From Paraburkholderia sp. CNPSo 3272 (GTDB lineage Bacteria; Pseudomonadota; Gammaproteobacteria; Burkholderiales; Burkholderiaceae), in the NCBI RefSeq assembly GCF_024206495.1, contig NZ_JAMBPQ010000009.1, positions 1 through 64,000 of the forward strand: a stretch of DNA of 64,000 nucleotides, given 5' to 3'. This document shows, piece by piece, positions 19,640 to 29,059 of this stretch. The position numbers and the translations under genes were made by a program. Position 1 is the first letter of the stretch; each line of letters opens with the position of its first letter. A model generated the notes under the pieces. The model worked only from the letters and a program-made list of their open reading frames with translations, ran no database searches and was not told the DNA's origin.

Positions 19640-20085
19640 TGGCATATTCGGCTCAACCATCCCTTAACCATACGATCCATCAATTCAAGACTCTGGCGAT
19701 ACGCGGACTCATGGAGTCCATGCGGATCGCTGACATCAGAGTTTTCCCAATTACCGAGCGCGTACACCTTGCCGCGCGCGGTGGGTTCAATGCGCTCGAC
19801 CGCGGCGACCTGGCGGCGCTCGGTCACGAGCACGAGGTCTGCGCAGCGCACGAGGCGGCTGGTGAGGCGGCGCGACTGGTGCCCGCCGACCTTCACGCCG
19901 CGCTCGGCAAGGAGCCACTGCATCACGGGGTCCATGTCGTCGCCATCGCGCGCACGCAGGCCCGCCGATTGAAACGAATCCGGCCGTGAGCCTGTCTGTT
20001 CGCTCAGACGCTCGCGAAAGAGCTGCTCCGCCGCCGGCGAGCGGCAGACGTTGGCGTGGCAGACGATGAGCACGTTCTTGATCAT
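19636..20085 (-). CDS. bceD: Low-molecular-weight protein tyrosine phosphatase (BceD, Wzb-type)
   Basis: A 149-residue cytoplasmic phosphatase. The P-loop C-x5-R is Cys9 to Arg15 in VCHANVCRSPAA, and the general-acid aspartate is in SDPHG in the second half. It should dephosphorylate the tyrosine cluster of BceF. It sits between the UDP-glucose dehydrogenase and export-lipoprotein genes, as in described bce loci. GGGAG lies nine bases before the ATG. Size is normal for the family. Confidence 0.93.
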   Translation of the reverse strand: MIKNVLIVCHANVCRSPAAEQLFRERLSEQTGSRPDSFQSAGLRARDGDDMDPVMQWLLAERGVKVGGHQSRRLTSRLVRCADLVLVTERRQVAAVERIEPTARGKVYALGNWENSDVSDPHGLHESAYRQSLELMDRMVKGWLSRICQ

Positions 20086-20138
20086 GATCGCGTGACTCCC
20101 TTCCTTTACATGGCGCTAAGCACGAAGCCCCGGACCGC

Positions 20139-21554
20139 TCAGGCCACTGCCTGCGTTGCGGCGGTTTCGGCGCGCGCGCGGCTTGTCTGCGTCGCGCTCG
20201 CACGGCCCACGGCGTGGTACTCGATGCCGAGTTCCTGCAGCGCGGACGGCTCGTAGAGATTGCGGCCGTCGAACACGATCGGCATCTTCAGCTGCGACTT
20301 GAGCGTTTCGAAGTCGGGCGCCTTGAAGACCTTCCATTCGGTGGCGACTACCACGGCATCCGCTTCGCTCGCCGCTTCCATCGCGTCGTTCACGAACGAC
20401 AGCCGCGCCTGATGTTCCGGCGAGTGCGCGAGATCGAGCGCGAGTACACGCTGCGCCTCGGCGGTCGCAACCGGGTCGTAAGCCTTGACCGTGGCGCCGC
20501 GCGCGAGCAGTTCGGCGATGAGCGTGCGGCTCGGCGCCTCGCGCATGTCGTCGGTGTTCGGCTTGAACGCGAGTCCCCAGACGCCGAACGTGCGACCCGT
20601 GAGGTCGGAGCCGAAGCGCGTAACGATCTTCTGTGCGAGCACCTGCTTCTGCGCTTCATTGACGGACTCCACGGCGCGCAGGATCTGCAGCGGCTCGCCG
20701 AAATCCTCGGCAGTGCGCATCAGCGCCTTCACATCTTTCGGGAAGCACGAGCCGCCGTAGCCGCAGCCCGCATAGAGGAAGTCGTAGCCAATGCGCGGGT
20801 CCGAACCCACGCCGCGGCGCACGGCCTCGATATCGGCGCCCACACGGTCGGCGAGATTCGCGAGCTCGTTCATGAACGAAATGCGCGTGGCGAGCATGGC
20901 GTTGGCCGCGTACTTGGTGAATTCGGCCGAATGCACGTCCATGTACAGCGTGCGCTCGTGGTTGCGGTTGAACGGCGCATAGAGCCGCTTCATGACCTCT
21001 TTCGCGCGCTCGCCGGGCACGTCGTCGTTGCAGCCGAGCACGATGCGGTCAGGCCGTGCGAAGTCCTCGACTGCCGCGCCTTCCTTGAGGAACTCGGGGT
21101 TCGAGACCACCGAGAACATGTGGCTCTCGCCACGCTTGCGCAGTTCGGAGGCGATCGCGTCGTGCACGAGCGCAGCCGTGCCGACCGGCACCGTGGACTT
21201 GTCCGCCACCACCTTGAAACCGGTCATATGACGGCCGATGTTGCGCGCGGCCGCCAGCACGTATTGCAGGTCGGCGGAGCCGTCTTCGTCGGGCGGCGTG
21301 CCCACGGCGATGAACTGCACGTCGCCGTGCGCGACCGCCGCTTCCACGTCGGTCGAAAACTTCAGCCGGCGCGCGCGCACATTGCGCTCGATGATTTCCT
21401 TCAGTCCCGGCTCGTGAATCGGCACGATGCCCTGATTGAGCAGGTCGATCTTGCGTTCGTCGACGTCGAGGCAAAACACGTCGTTGCCAATGTCGGCAAG
21501 ACAGGCGCCCGTCACGAGACCCACATAACCGCTGCCAATGATCGTCAGATTCAT
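20139..21554 (-). CDS. bceC: UDP-glucose 6-dehydrogenase (BceC)
   Basis: A 471-residue enzyme that oxidises UDP-glucose to UDP-glucuronate, a sugar of cepacian. The N-terminal NAD site is [18 protein letters not shown]. The catalytic cysteine is Cys270 in [13 protein letters not shown]. The family blocks [20 protein letters not shown] and [17 protein letters not shown] are intact. ATG 21554 lies five bases after GAGG; a GTG six bases upstream is also in frame. It follows bceB by about 77 bases. Confidence 0.94.
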   Translation of the reverse strand: MNLTIIGSGYVGLVTGACLADIGNDVFCLDVDERKIDLLNQGIVPIHEPGLKEIIERNVRARRLKFSTDVEAAVAHGDVQFIAVGTPPDEDGSADLQYVLAAARNIGRHMTGFKVVADKSTVPVGTAALVHDAIASELRKRGESHMFSVVSNPEFLKEGAAVEDFARPDRIVLGCNDDVPGERAKEVMKRLYAPFNRNHERTLYMDVHSAEFTKYAANAMLATRISFMNELANLADRVGADIEAVRRGVGSDPRIGYDFLYAGCGYGGSCFPKDVKALMRTAEDFGEPLQILRAVESVNEAQKQVLAQKIVTRFGSDLTGRTFGVWGLAFKPNTDDMREAPSRTLIAELLARGATVKAYDPVATAEAQRVLALDLAHSPEHQARLSFVNDAMEAASEADAVVVATEWKVFKAPDFETLKSQLKMPIVFDGRNLYEPSALQELGIEYHAVGRASATQTSRARAETAATQAVA

Positions 21555-21631
21555 GCCCACCTCACAAGTGATTGATTCTTCATGTCACGCGAAACGTTGC
21601 GCACCTCTGCATCGCGCGCACTCGCTTCGCC

Positions 21632-23011
21632 TCAATATGCGTTCTGGCCTGCGAAGCCCTTCAACATGGTCATCGCCACGATGCGCAGGTCGAGCGCGAA
21701 GCTCCAGTGCTGCATGTAGTGCAGATCGAAGCGCACGCGGTCGCGCATCTTTTCCACGCGATCGGTTTCGCCGCGAAAGCCATTGACCTGCGCCCAGCCC
21801 GTGATGCCCGGCTTGATGCGATAGCGCGCCATGTAGCCGCGCACGAGATCCTTGTAGATGTCGTCGTGGGCAAGCGCGTGCGGGCGCGGACCCACCACCG
21901 ACATTTCGCCCTTGAGCACGTTGATGAACTGCGGCAGCTCGTCGAGGCTCGTGCGGCGCAGGAACGCGCCCACGCGCGTCACGCGCGGATCGTTGCGGCG
22001 CGCCTGGGTGATCTGCCCCGCGACTTCCGCATGGACCTTCATCGAGCGGAACTTGTAGATTTCGAACTCGTTGCCATCCAGCCCCTTGCGGCGCTGCTTG
22101 AAGAACACCGGGCCCTTCGACGTGAGCTTCACGGCAAGCGCAATCACGGCCAGCAGCGGCGCGAGCGCGACCAGCACGCCGCCCGCGAAGACGATGTCGA
22201 ACACGCGCTTGGGCAGCACGCGCAGATCCGTGACCGGCGAGGCCGCGAGATTGATGGCCGGCACGCCGAGCAGATCGACCACGGGCTGGCTGAAGAACGA
22301 CAGGCTGCGCACGTCCGGAATGAAGCGGATGTTCACGAAGTCGTTGCGCAAGGCCGTGACGATGCGATGGATCGTGCGCTCCTTGGTGATCGGCAAGGCG
22401 AGCCACAGCTCGCGCACCTCGTTCTTGCGCACGAACTCGAGCATCGCCTGGAGGTTGCGCTCCACGGGCACGCCGTCGATTGCGGCGGCGCCATCGGCGT
22501 CGCTGTCCTCGTCGAACACGAGCGCCGGGTGAAAGCCCGCTTCCGGATGAAAGCGCATGTGCTCGATCAGGAAGCGCCCGTAGCGCGGACCGCCCACCAC
22601 CGCCACGGCCTTCTGGTTGTAGCCCTCGCGGCGAATGCCACGCAGCACCATGTGCACGAGCGCCTTCGAGACGATCAGCAGGGCCACCGAGGCGACGACC
22701 CAGTACGCGAGCCACAGCCGCGAGAGCGAATCGGCGCGATGCAGGCTGAAGCTCAGCAGGATGCCCGTGCCCTCCACCGCGAGCCACGCGGCGCACACGC
22801 GGGCAAAGAGAACGTACAGCGACTTGCCGCGCCACGACTTGTAGATCCCGAACGCCGGGAACATCCAGATCGCGAGCACGCAGTTGAATGCGAGCGCCAC
22901 GCTCTCCGCGTCGGTGAGCGGCACGAACTGGCCACGGTGCAAGGCGGCCGCGAGCAGCGCTCCAGCGGCAATGGCGGCAACGTCGAAGATTCTGGCTAGA
23001 ACGCTGAGCAT
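21632..23011 (-). CDS. bceB: Undecaprenyl-phosphate glucose phosphotransferase (BceB)
   Basis: A 459-residue inner-membrane priming transferase of the polyisoprenyl-phosphate hexose-1-phosphate transferase family. An N-terminal four-helix membrane region and a Rossmann-like cytoplasmic region ([15 protein letters not shown]) precede the catalytic domain, which begins at [13 protein letters not shown]. Catalytic blocks [30 protein letters not shown] and [10 protein letters not shown] are intact. It loads glucose-1-phosphate onto undecaprenyl phosphate to start the repeat unit. It is the first gene of the minus-strand bceB-K transcript, with GAGG upstream of its ATG. Confidence 0.93.
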   Translation of the reverse strand: MLSVLARIFDVAAIAAGALLAAALHRGQFVPLTDAESVALAFNCVLAIWMFPAFGIYKSWRGKSLYVLFARVCAAWLAVEGTGILLSFSLHRADSLSRLWLAYWVVASVALLIVSKALVHMVLRGIRREGYNQKAVAVVGGPRYGRFLIEHMRFHPEAGFHPALVFDEDSDADGAAAIDGVPVERNLQAMLEFVRKNEVRELWLALPITKERTIHRIVTALRNDFVNIRFIPDVRSLSFFSQPVVDLLGVPAINLAASPVTDLRVLPKRVFDIVFAGGVLVALAPLLAVIALAVKLTSKGPVFFKQRRKGLDGNEFEIYKFRSMKVHAEVAGQITQARRNDPRVTRVGAFLRRTSLDELPQFINVLKGEMSVVGPRPHALAHDDIYKDLVRGYMARYRIKPGITGWAQVNGFRGETDRVEKMRDRVRFDLHYMQHWSFALDLRIVAMTMLKGFAGQNAY

Positions 23012-23509
23012 GTCCGGCACCTCGGGTTTAAAAAAAGAATCGCGGCCACGCACTGCAAATCATGGCCGGTCGCTTCAAAAAGTTTCTGGGACTGCGTCGC
23101 CGCAAAAAACGTCTGGCGTCGCGAATTCTGATCCGAATAAACCCTAATAAGGCGCGATAAAAATTCCGGCCGCAAGCCTTAAAAGTATCTCCAATTGTTT
23201 CGTCCCTTGCGGACCATTTTTTGGCGACTTTTGTCGGCAAAGATTGCCGCAGCACACGCCCGTATTGGCGCCGAGGCGGGTCATTTCGGCAGATTTTTCC
23301 TGCCAGGAATACTGATTTGGGGTTCCGACAAGAAATTGGCGGGTCCGGCAGCGGAATTTTTATTGAATTTTTTATCTGAATTTCGCTATGACGGGAGCGT
23401 GATTTAAATTTAATTCGAATATTTTCCGTTTTCTTCTTTACGCATCTATTTATGACGATTTTAAGCATGCTACAAATCGCATCACCGATACCTTTTACAG
23501 GAGAGCGAG
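23012..23509. promoter_or_regulatory. AT-rich divergent control region between bceB and bceA
   Basis: This 498-bp gap is clearly AT-rich for this genome, most of all at 23330-23470, and holds the start regions of the divergent bceB-K and bceA transcripts. A weak TTGAAT at 23363 with TATGAC at 23387 (18-bp spacing) might be a promoter for bceA. ATTTAAATT near 23402 also occurs in the bceP/bceO region. No gene is seen; a reverse frame at 23028-23468 has no recognisable features. Confidence 0.5.
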
Positions 23510-25030
23510 ATGACGGATACGGGTTCCGCTACTGCATCGGCAAAAGCGTCGCAGACGCGTGCCGAAACGCGCAGTGCATTGCAGGTCTGCCCTGTGGTGC
23601 TAGCGGGCGGCGCGGGCTCGCGGTTATGGCCACTGTCGCGCGAGCAATATCCGAAGCAGATGATCAACCTCGTAGGCGAGCAGTCGCTGCTGGCCAACAC
23701 CGCGGGCCGACTCGACGCGCTCGCCGAGCGCGTGACGCTCGCAGAGGAATTGCTGATCGTCTGCAATGAAGAACATCGATTCACCACCGCCGACCAGGTT
23801 CGCGCAGCGGGCAAGCAGGCGCGTCTGATTCTCGAGCCCGTGGGCCGCGATACGGCGCCCGCGCTCACGATCGCCGCGATGTCGGTGGTGGCAAAGCAGG
23901 ACGACGGCATTCTCGTGGTAATGCCGGCCGACCATGCGCTCGCCGACCTCGAAGCGTTCCAGAACACCGTGGCCGAAGGCGTGCGTCATGCCGCGAACGG
24001 CCAGATCGTGACGATGGGCATCGTGCCCACGCATCCCGAAGTGGGCTATGGCTACATTCACGTGGGCGAGCCGCTCGCGAACGCCGAACCCAACGGTGCA
24101 CGCCGTCTTAACGGTTTCGTCGAAAAGCCCTATTTCGAGCTGGCGCAGCAGTACGTCGCCTCGCAGCGCTACTGGTGGAACAGCGGCATTTTTATCGTGC
24201 GCGCATCGACCTGGCTCAAGGCGATTCGCCATTTCCATCCGGCCATCTACGCCGCCTGCGCGGAATCGATCGAGCACGGCAAGGCCGACGGCGACTTCTT
24301 CCGCGTGGATAGCGAAGCGTTCGCACGTTCGCCTTCGAACTCGATCGACTACGCCGTGATGGAACCGCTCTCCGGCGACCCGACGGTCGCAAGCGGCGTG
24401 GTCGTGCCGCTCACGGCCGGGTGGACCGACCTCGGTTCTTGGGACACCGTCTGGCAGGTTTCGCCGAAGGACGACGAAGGCAACGTCGCGCACGGCCGCG
24501 TGATGTTCGAAGGCGCCAGCGATACCTTCGCGCATTCGGACGGCCGGCTCGTGGCCTGCCTCGGCACAAAGGACCTCGTGGTCGTCGAGACCCCGGACGC
24601 CCTGCTCGTCGCCGACCGCTCGCGCGCCCAGGACGTCAAGAAGATCGTGCAGCGCCTGAAGCAGGAACGCCGCACCGAAGCCGTGGCGCACCGCCTCGTG
24701 CATCGCCCGTGGGGTCACTACGACAGCGTGGACAGCGGCGAGCGCTTCCAGGTCAAGCGGATCGTGGTCGAACCGGGCGCACGCCTCTCGCTGCAGATGC
24801 ATCACCATCGCGCCGAGCATTGGGTCGTCGTACGCGGCACCGCGCTTGTCACGCGCGGGGAAGAACGCTTCATCGTTTCGGAGAACGAGTCAGCGTACAT
24901 CCCGCTCGGCGTGTCGCATCGACTGGAAAATCCCGGCAAGATGCCGCTCGAGATCATCGAGGTGCAGTCGGGCTCGTATCTCGGTGAAGACGATATCGTG
25001 CGTCTCGACGATCAGTACGGCAGGCAGTGA
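23510..25030 (+). CDS. bceA: Bifunctional mannose-6-phosphate isomerase / GDP-mannose pyrophosphorylase (BceA)
   Basis: A 506-residue cytoplasmic enzyme of the type II PMI-GMP class. The nucleotidyltransferase domain carries GGAGSRLWPLS at residues 33-43 and FVEKP further on. The C-terminal cupin isomerase domain contains QMHHHRAEHW from residue 429 and a following ENESAYIPLGVSHRLENPG. It supplies mannose-1-phosphate chemistry and GDP-mannose both for the polymer and for BceN. It is transcribed alone, away from bceB, with AGGAG seven bases before the ATG. Confidence 0.94.
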   Translation: MTDTGSATASAKASQTRAETRSALQVCPVVLAGGAGSRLWPLSREQYPKQMINLVGEQSLLANTAGRLDALAERVTLAEELLIVCNEEHRFTTADQVRAAGKQARLILEPVGRDTAPALTIAAMSVVAKQDDGILVVMPADHALADLEAFQNTVAEGVRHAANGQIVTMGIVPTHPEVGYGYIHVGEPLANAEPNGARRLNGFVEKPYFELAQQYVASQRYWWNSGIFIVRASTWLKAIRHFHPAIYAACAESIEHGKADGDFFRVDSEAFARSPSNSIDYAVMEPLSGDPTVASGVVVPLTAGWTDLGSWDTVWQVSPKDDEGNVAHGRVMFEGASDTFAHSDGRLVACLGTKDLVVVETPDALLVADRSRAQDVKKIVQRLKQERRTEAVAHRLVHRPWGHYDSVDSGERFQVKRIVVEPGARLSLQMHHHRAEHWVVVRGTALVTRGEERFIVSENESAYIPLGVSHRLENPGKMPLEIIEVQSGSYLGEDDIVRLDDQYGRQ

Positions 25031-25056
25031 AGAAAACAGTAGGGGCCATGCAGGAC

Positions 25057-25081
25057 GGCCGCGCGTACCACGCGCGCGGCC
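25057..25081. terminator. GC-rich hairpin between bceA and the convergent DUF4096 gene
   Basis: Nine-bp arms GGCCGCGCG (25057-25065) and CGCGCGGCC (25073-25081) enclose a seven-base loop. The hairpin lies 26 bases after the bceA stop and just before the stop of the opposing gene. No long T-run follows, so it may be a weak terminator in either direction. Confidence 0.55.
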
Positions 25082-25089
25082 TTGCAGGA

Positions 25090-26325
25090 TCAACGCGAGA
25101 GCGTGCGGTAGCGCGTTCCGGTCGTGCCGTCAGTGCGTCGCTCGGCGGTGCCGGACGACGTCGTATTGGCTTCGCGAGCGTCGCTGCCGGTCAGCAGTGC
25201 GCCCGTGGCGGTGTAACGCTGTACCGGCGCTTGCAGCGGCGCGAGCCGCACACTGCCCGGCACGGCCGGAGGCAACGCGCGCGCGGCGGCGGCATTGGAC
25301 GGATCGCCGCGCGTCACGCCTGGCGCCTGGATGGGCGCGCGCGGTGCGGTGCCGGGCAACGCCGGTTGCGAAGCGCCCTGTGCAGCGCCCTTCGACGCGG
25401 CATGTTTGGCCGGATGCGAACCCGGCCACGAAACGCCGGACGCGGACTCCGCCGAGCCTTCGCGATCGAGCCATTCACGCGCCCAGTCGAAGGCGAAATT
25501 GCGTGCGGATTCGCGATCCTGGAACGGCGGCCCGATCAGGCCCGAGCGCTCGATGCGCTTGCCATCCTTGAGAATTTCCACGGCCCCGCGGAACATGCGG
25601 TTGCGCACGGGCTGCACGGTGAGGCTCATCGTATAGCCGCGCCATTCTGCGACCTGCACCACGCCGCCCGCCGGGTGCGCACTGCGATGCGACGCGTCGC
25701 GCGGCATCGCGCGAGTCGCAACAGGCTTGCTCACGCGGGAAGGCGAGAATGGCGCGAACGGCGCATCGTTCTGCGAACGCGTCGCACTCGCAACAGTCGC
25801 TGCACTCGCTGCGGCCGACACGACAGGCGCGTCGATCGAAACCGGCAATGCCGGTTCGCCGCCGGCGAGCTGACGCATCATGCTTTCCATGGGATCGGCA
25901 AGCGGCGCGTCGGCGAGCGCAGCGGGCGCCTGCCAGGCTTCGGGGCTCTTCCAGAACACGGCCGGCTGGCCATCGTCCTCGGCGACTTCCTCGACTGCGA
26001 CTGCAACGGGTTGCGCATCGGCCTGCGCCGGCTGCGGCACATAAACGAACTTGCGGCCGCGCTGCGAGAGCAGATCGACCAGTTCGATCAGCGTGCCGCT
26101 GCCGTGCCATTCCTCGAAACGACGACGGCAGGTCGGCCCGGACGGATAACGCGCGGGCAAGCGCGACCACGACTCACCGGTGGTGAGAATCCAGAGGACG
26201 GCATTGGCCACGACGCGCGGCTCGGCACGAGGGCGGCCGCGCCGGTTGAGTCTGATGGGTGGTTCATCTGACACGAGCGAAGACACCTGCATCCACTCGT
26301 CGTCGCTCAGTTCTTCGAAATTCAT
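25090..26325 (-). CDS. DUF4096 (IS5-type transposase N-domain) protein without a catalytic domain
   Basis: A 411-residue protein. Residues about 1-85 match DUF4096, the helix-turn-helix N-domain of IS5-group transposases (LSDDEWMQVSSLV, then RRGRPRAEPRVVANAVLWIL and GESWSRLPARY). No DDE nuclease domain follows. Instead there is a long alanine- and proline-rich linker and a compact region with AEWRGYTMSLTVQPV, MFRGAVEIL and FAFDWAREWLDREG. The ATG at 26325 was chosen because GGAG lies six bases upstream; an in-frame GTG is 12 bases earlier. It faces bceA. A DNA-binding regulator derived from a transposase is a reasonable inference; no function is known to me. Confidence 0.7.
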   Translation of the reverse strand: MNFEELSDDEWMQVSSLVSDEPPIRLNRRGRPRAEPRVVANAVLWILTTGESWSRLPARYPSGPTCRRRFEEWHGSGTLIELVDLLSQRGRKFVYVPQPAQADAQPVAVAVEEVAEDDGQPAVFWKSPEAWQAPAALADAPLADPMESMMRQLAGGEPALPVSIDAPVVSAAASAATVASATRSQNDAPFAPFSPSRVSKPVATRAMPRDASHRSAHPAGGVVQVAEWRGYTMSLTVQPVRNRMFRGAVEILKDGKRIERSGLIGPPFQDRESARNFAFDWAREWLDREGSAESASGVSWPGSHPAKHAASKGAAQGASQPALPGTAPRAPIQAPGVTRGDPSNAAAARALPPAVPGSVRLAPLQAPVQRYTATGALLTGSDAREANTTSSGTAERRTDGTTGTRYRTLSR

Positions 26326-26982
26326 GCTGTTCTCCACGCAGCCGGACCGGGGCTGCAGTGACGGAGCACTGGCCTGCGGATCTTGTTGCCCGCGTTGGCT
26401 AGCTCGGTTGCACCATATGCTTATATGACGTGTTCATTTGCGTCGCGATGCGCACTCTGGCAGTGCGTTCTTTCACTGTATTGACGCAATACACGTGGTC
26501 TCACTCGTGCAAGGGAGAATTTGTGCAGGAAGCATACCACCTGAAACCAGCCGATGAGGAGGGCCGTAATAAGTGTTACGGTTCGAAACAATCTCGACCT
26601 TGAATACCGGGAAAGATCGCCGAAAAAGGCCTGAAAACGCGGTGTTTTACAGCGTAGATACACTTGTAACAGGTTCAATCGTTGCGTCGCCGACACACGA
26701 TCCCAGCCCTACGCATTTCCTACCCCATGCATACCACTTAAGACACGTCCGTCCCGGCGGACTTCAGGTTTGCTTCTGCAGCATTATCGTTGTGCCCGCA
26801 ACAAATGACACCCCGATGAAATCATTAGATGCATCATGAAACCTTCACGCGAGACCCGGCGCTCGCACTTCGCAGCGGTTGCACTGCCGCTAACCGAACG
26901 CTCGTGCGGCGTCACGTAGCGAAGCCGGGTAAACGAATCCGTCTATAGTAAGGGCGCACTGAACCACCATGGAGATTCGTGT
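26326..26982. promoter_or_regulatory. Intergenic control region with palindrome at 26477-26493
   Basis: No convincing gene is seen in these 657 bp between two divergent genes. A perfect inverted repeat TGTATTG-ACG-CAATACA sits at 26477-26493, about 150 bp ahead of the DUF4096 start, and is a candidate operator. A TATAGT at 26944-26949, 34 bp before the DUF2501 ATG, could be its -10 box, but no good -35 is visible. Confidence 0.4.
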
Positions 26983-27465
26983 ATGCAAACCACTGTTCCG
27001 CGGGTCGCCACGCCGCGCATCGCCACGGCGTTGATGGCCGCCCTGACTCTGGCGCTGCTCGCCCCCTGGGGCGCCGCACAGGCGCAGCTCGGCAACCTGC
27101 TCAACCAGGGCGGCAGCAACAGCGGTTCGGCACAGGGTGCGCTCGGCAATCTGGGCGGCCTCGGCAACTCGCTTTCGGCGCCCTCCCTCACCTCGAACAG
27201 TCTCGGCAATGTCACCGGCGTCCTGCAGTACTGCATCAAGAACAATTATCTGAACGCCGACGCCGCGAGCAACGTGAAGGACTCGCTGCTCGGCAAGCTG
27301 CCCGGCGGCGCGAACACGACGGATAGCGGCTATACGCAGGGCACGAGCGGCATCCTCACGGCCGGCAATGGACAGAAGCTCGACCTCACGGGCGGCGGCC
27401 TCAAGGAGGAGGCCACGAAGCAGGTCTGCGACAAGATCCTGAGCCAGGCGAAGTCGATGCTCTAG
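26983..27465 (+). CDS. Secreted DUF2501-family protein
   Basis: A 160-residue exported protein. A signal peptide runs to about GAAQAQ-LGN, after which a glycine/serine/asparagine-rich stretch (LLNQGGSNSGSAQG) leads into the conserved DUF2501 core VLQYCIKNNYL and a C-terminal KQVCDKILSQAKSML. Two cysteines remain in the mature form and could pair. The family, to which E. coli YjjA belongs, has no firmly established role as far as I know. GGAG lies nine bases before the ATG. It stands apart from its neighbours. Confidence 0.8.
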   Translation: MQTTVPRVATPRIATALMAALTLALLAPWGAAQAQLGNLLNQGGSNSGSAQGALGNLGGLGNSLSAPSLTSNSLGNVTGVLQYCIKNNYLNADAASNVKDSLLGKLPGGANTTDSGYTQGTSGILTAGNGQKLDLTGGGLKEEATKQVCDKILSQAKSML

Positions 27466-27597
27466 CCGCCCCGACCCAGCATGCAGATGTGCACGGGCGC
27501 ACGGCCCGGGCAATTTATGTGCCGTAAGCTTTGAACACGAACGAAGTCCGGCTGTCGAATGGAGTCAACCGGTCTTCCGGCATTGCTGCTCGTAGCT

Positions 27598-28092
27598 ATG
27601 ACCAAGCACCACACTTCCGTGATATTCGCGTTCCCGGCCGCCACGCTGCGGAGCGCGCTGAGCGGCCTTGCCGCTTTTGCCGCCCTGCTGGTCCCGGCGG
27701 CCGCGCATGCGCAATCCACGCAATCCGCCACACACGACCAGCAGTTCGACTGCAAGTCCGATCCCCACACGTTCATTTCGTCGCTCATCGACGAAAAATC
27801 CATTGAGCCCGAGCCGAGCCGCGTCGAAGCGAATTCGGTCAACGCGTTCAGCCCCGTACGCGGCACCCGCCTGAGCGCGTTCGGCTTCCCCATTTACGTG
27901 GTGCTCGGCTACGACCGCGACGACACGCTCTTCAAGCGCGGCGCCGGCAAGGAGATCACCTCGCCGCTCTACGGCGTGGTCGTGTCCGCGCCCGCGGAGA
28001 AGGTGCGCTCGCGCGTGCGCGAAGCCAACAGCGACGCCACCGTGCAATCGGTCGTGCCGCTGCTGCTCACGGCGATCGTGTGCGGCGGTTGA
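27598..28092 (+). CDS. Small exported protein of unknown function
   Basis: I do not recognise this 164-residue protein. It has a clear Sec signal peptide (hydrophobic LAAFAALLVPAAAHAQ, cleavage after AHA) and a mature part with two cysteines, one in QQFDCKSDPHT and one in the tail IVCGG. The segment FGFPIYVVLGYDRDDTLFKRG suggests a compact beta-rich fold. The ATG at 27598 gives a normal signal peptide; an in-frame ATG at 27559 is possible and neither has a strong ribosome-binding site. It ends four bases before the opposing DUF4337 stop. Confidence 0.6.
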   Translation: MTKHHTSVIFAFPAATLRSALSGLAAFAALLVPAAAHAQSTQSATHDQQFDCKSDPHTFISSLIDEKSIEPEPSRVEANSVNAFSPVRGTRLSAFGFPIYVVLGYDRDDTLFKRGAGKEITSPLYGVVVSAPAEKVRSRVREANSDATVQSVVPLLLTAIVCGG

Positions 28093-28096
28093 GCGC

Positions 28097-28699
28097 TCAG
28101 CCGCCGAAGAACGCCAACGCGCCCAACCCTGCCCCGACGATCGCGACGCCCACCGACGTATTGAGCAGCCAGCGCCGCCGCGTGAGCAGCGTAATCGCCG
28201 TGAGCGCGATCGAGATCTGAATGAGCGTCGTGGCCTGCGCCCAGCGATGATGGCCGTGCAGCACGTGCTCGCTGAGCGCATCGTCCTGCTCGACGATTTT
28301 TTCGAGCGCCTCCGCCTTGGCGCGGATGGGCTCCTTCTGCTGGCGATAGCGGTCGGCGTCGGCGGCGAAGCGCTTCTGCGCGGCATCCGAATTCGGCGCG
28401 AGCGCGGAGAGCTGCGCGCCGAGTTCCGCGAGATTCTGCTTCTCGCCCTTCGCCTGATAGTAAGCCCATTGATTCGCGGCTTCGGTCTTGCGGATCGCCG
28501 CTTCGTTCTTGTAATAGAGCGCCAGGTTCTCGCTGTTGCCGCTCTGGTAGGCAAAGATCGCCCCGATCGAAGCGAGAATGGCCGTCATCACCGCGATGCG
28601 GCCCGGGAACGGATCGCCCTCGCCGTGCCCGCCGTGGCCCGCCGCGGCGTGTTCGACCGCGTGGTCGTGCGGCCCATGCACTTCGTACTCTTCAGACAT
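28097..28699 (-). CDS. DUF4337-family inner-membrane protein
   Basis: A 200-residue protein with a histidine-rich N-terminus (HGPHDHAVEHAAAGHGGHGEG), one membrane helix near residues 35-55, a long charged helical region (residues about 60-150, likely coiled coil) and two more membrane helices at the C-terminus. This is the layout of DUF4337. The role of the family is unknown to me; the histidine-rich start could bind metal, which is inference only. GGAGAG lies a short distance before the ATG. Confidence 0.75.
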   Translation of the reverse strand: MSEEYEVHGPHDHAVEHAAAGHGGHGEGDPFPGRIAVMTAILASIGAIFAYQSGNSENLALYYKNEAAIRKTEAANQWAYYQAKGEKQNLAELGAQLSALAPNSDAAQKRFAADADRYRQQKEPIRAKAEALEKIVEQDDALSEHVLHGHHRWAQATTLIQISIALTAITLLTRRRWLLNTSVGVAIVGAGLGALAFFGG

Positions 28700-28876
28700 C
28701 CAAAGACTCTCCGCTTTCTCTGACTTTCACTGGCGCACCGCCTTTTCCCCGAGCGGCGCGTCTGTTTGGACGCTCAATTATCGTGAGCGCGGCGCGCTTG
28801 TCCAGTCCCCGTCAGGCATCGGATGTAACGAAACCCGAAATTTCTCCTGACGAAAGCGAATCGTAGGTTTTATCGT

Positions 28877-28893
28877 CTATTCATTCAGAATAG
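28877..28893. promoter_or_regulatory. Inverted repeat upstream of the LuxR-type regulator gene
   Basis: CTATTC and GAATAG form perfect 6-bp arms around ATTCA. The site lies 166 bp before the chosen regulator start, in the 360-bp gap between the divergent DUF4337 and regulator genes, which otherwise shows nothing clear. It could be an operator for either gene. It does not match a 20-bp lux box. Confidence 0.35.
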
Positions 28894-29059
28894 GGGCCCC
28901 GGGATGTTGCAGTGCATCCCTCTCGCCTTCCGTTTGCAAACGTGGATTCGCGCCCTGAGCGCCCCACGCGTCGTTGCAGTGCCACGTGGCCCGATATGCA
29001 ACCTCGCGCGGGCCGCCCTGCGGCCTTCTGCCGTTGATATTCCAAGCCTGGAGACCATC

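Noticed and set aside
16130..19972. A 1280-codon open frame on the plus strand across bceF-E-D
   Set aside because: It lies opposite three well-supported genes, its translation is arginine/histidine-rich without motifs, and long antisense frames are normal in DNA of this GC content.
23363..23392. Possible bceA promoter TTGAAT/TATGAC with 18-bp spacing
   Set aside because: Only four of six bases match in each box and the region is AT-rich, so chance matches are likely; mentioned in the region entry but not called.
23028..23468. A 146-codon minus-strand frame between bceB and bceA
   Set aside because: Its composition follows the AT-rich non-coding DNA, and no motif, signal or ribosome-binding site supports it.
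26573..26839. An 88-codon frame before the DUF2501 gene
   Set aside because: It has no recognisable domain or ribosome-binding site and lies in a region that reads as regulatory.
28877..28893. Reading the inverted repeat as a lux box
   Set aside because: It is 17 bp with 6-bp arms and lacks the CTG/CAG ends of a 20-bp lux box.
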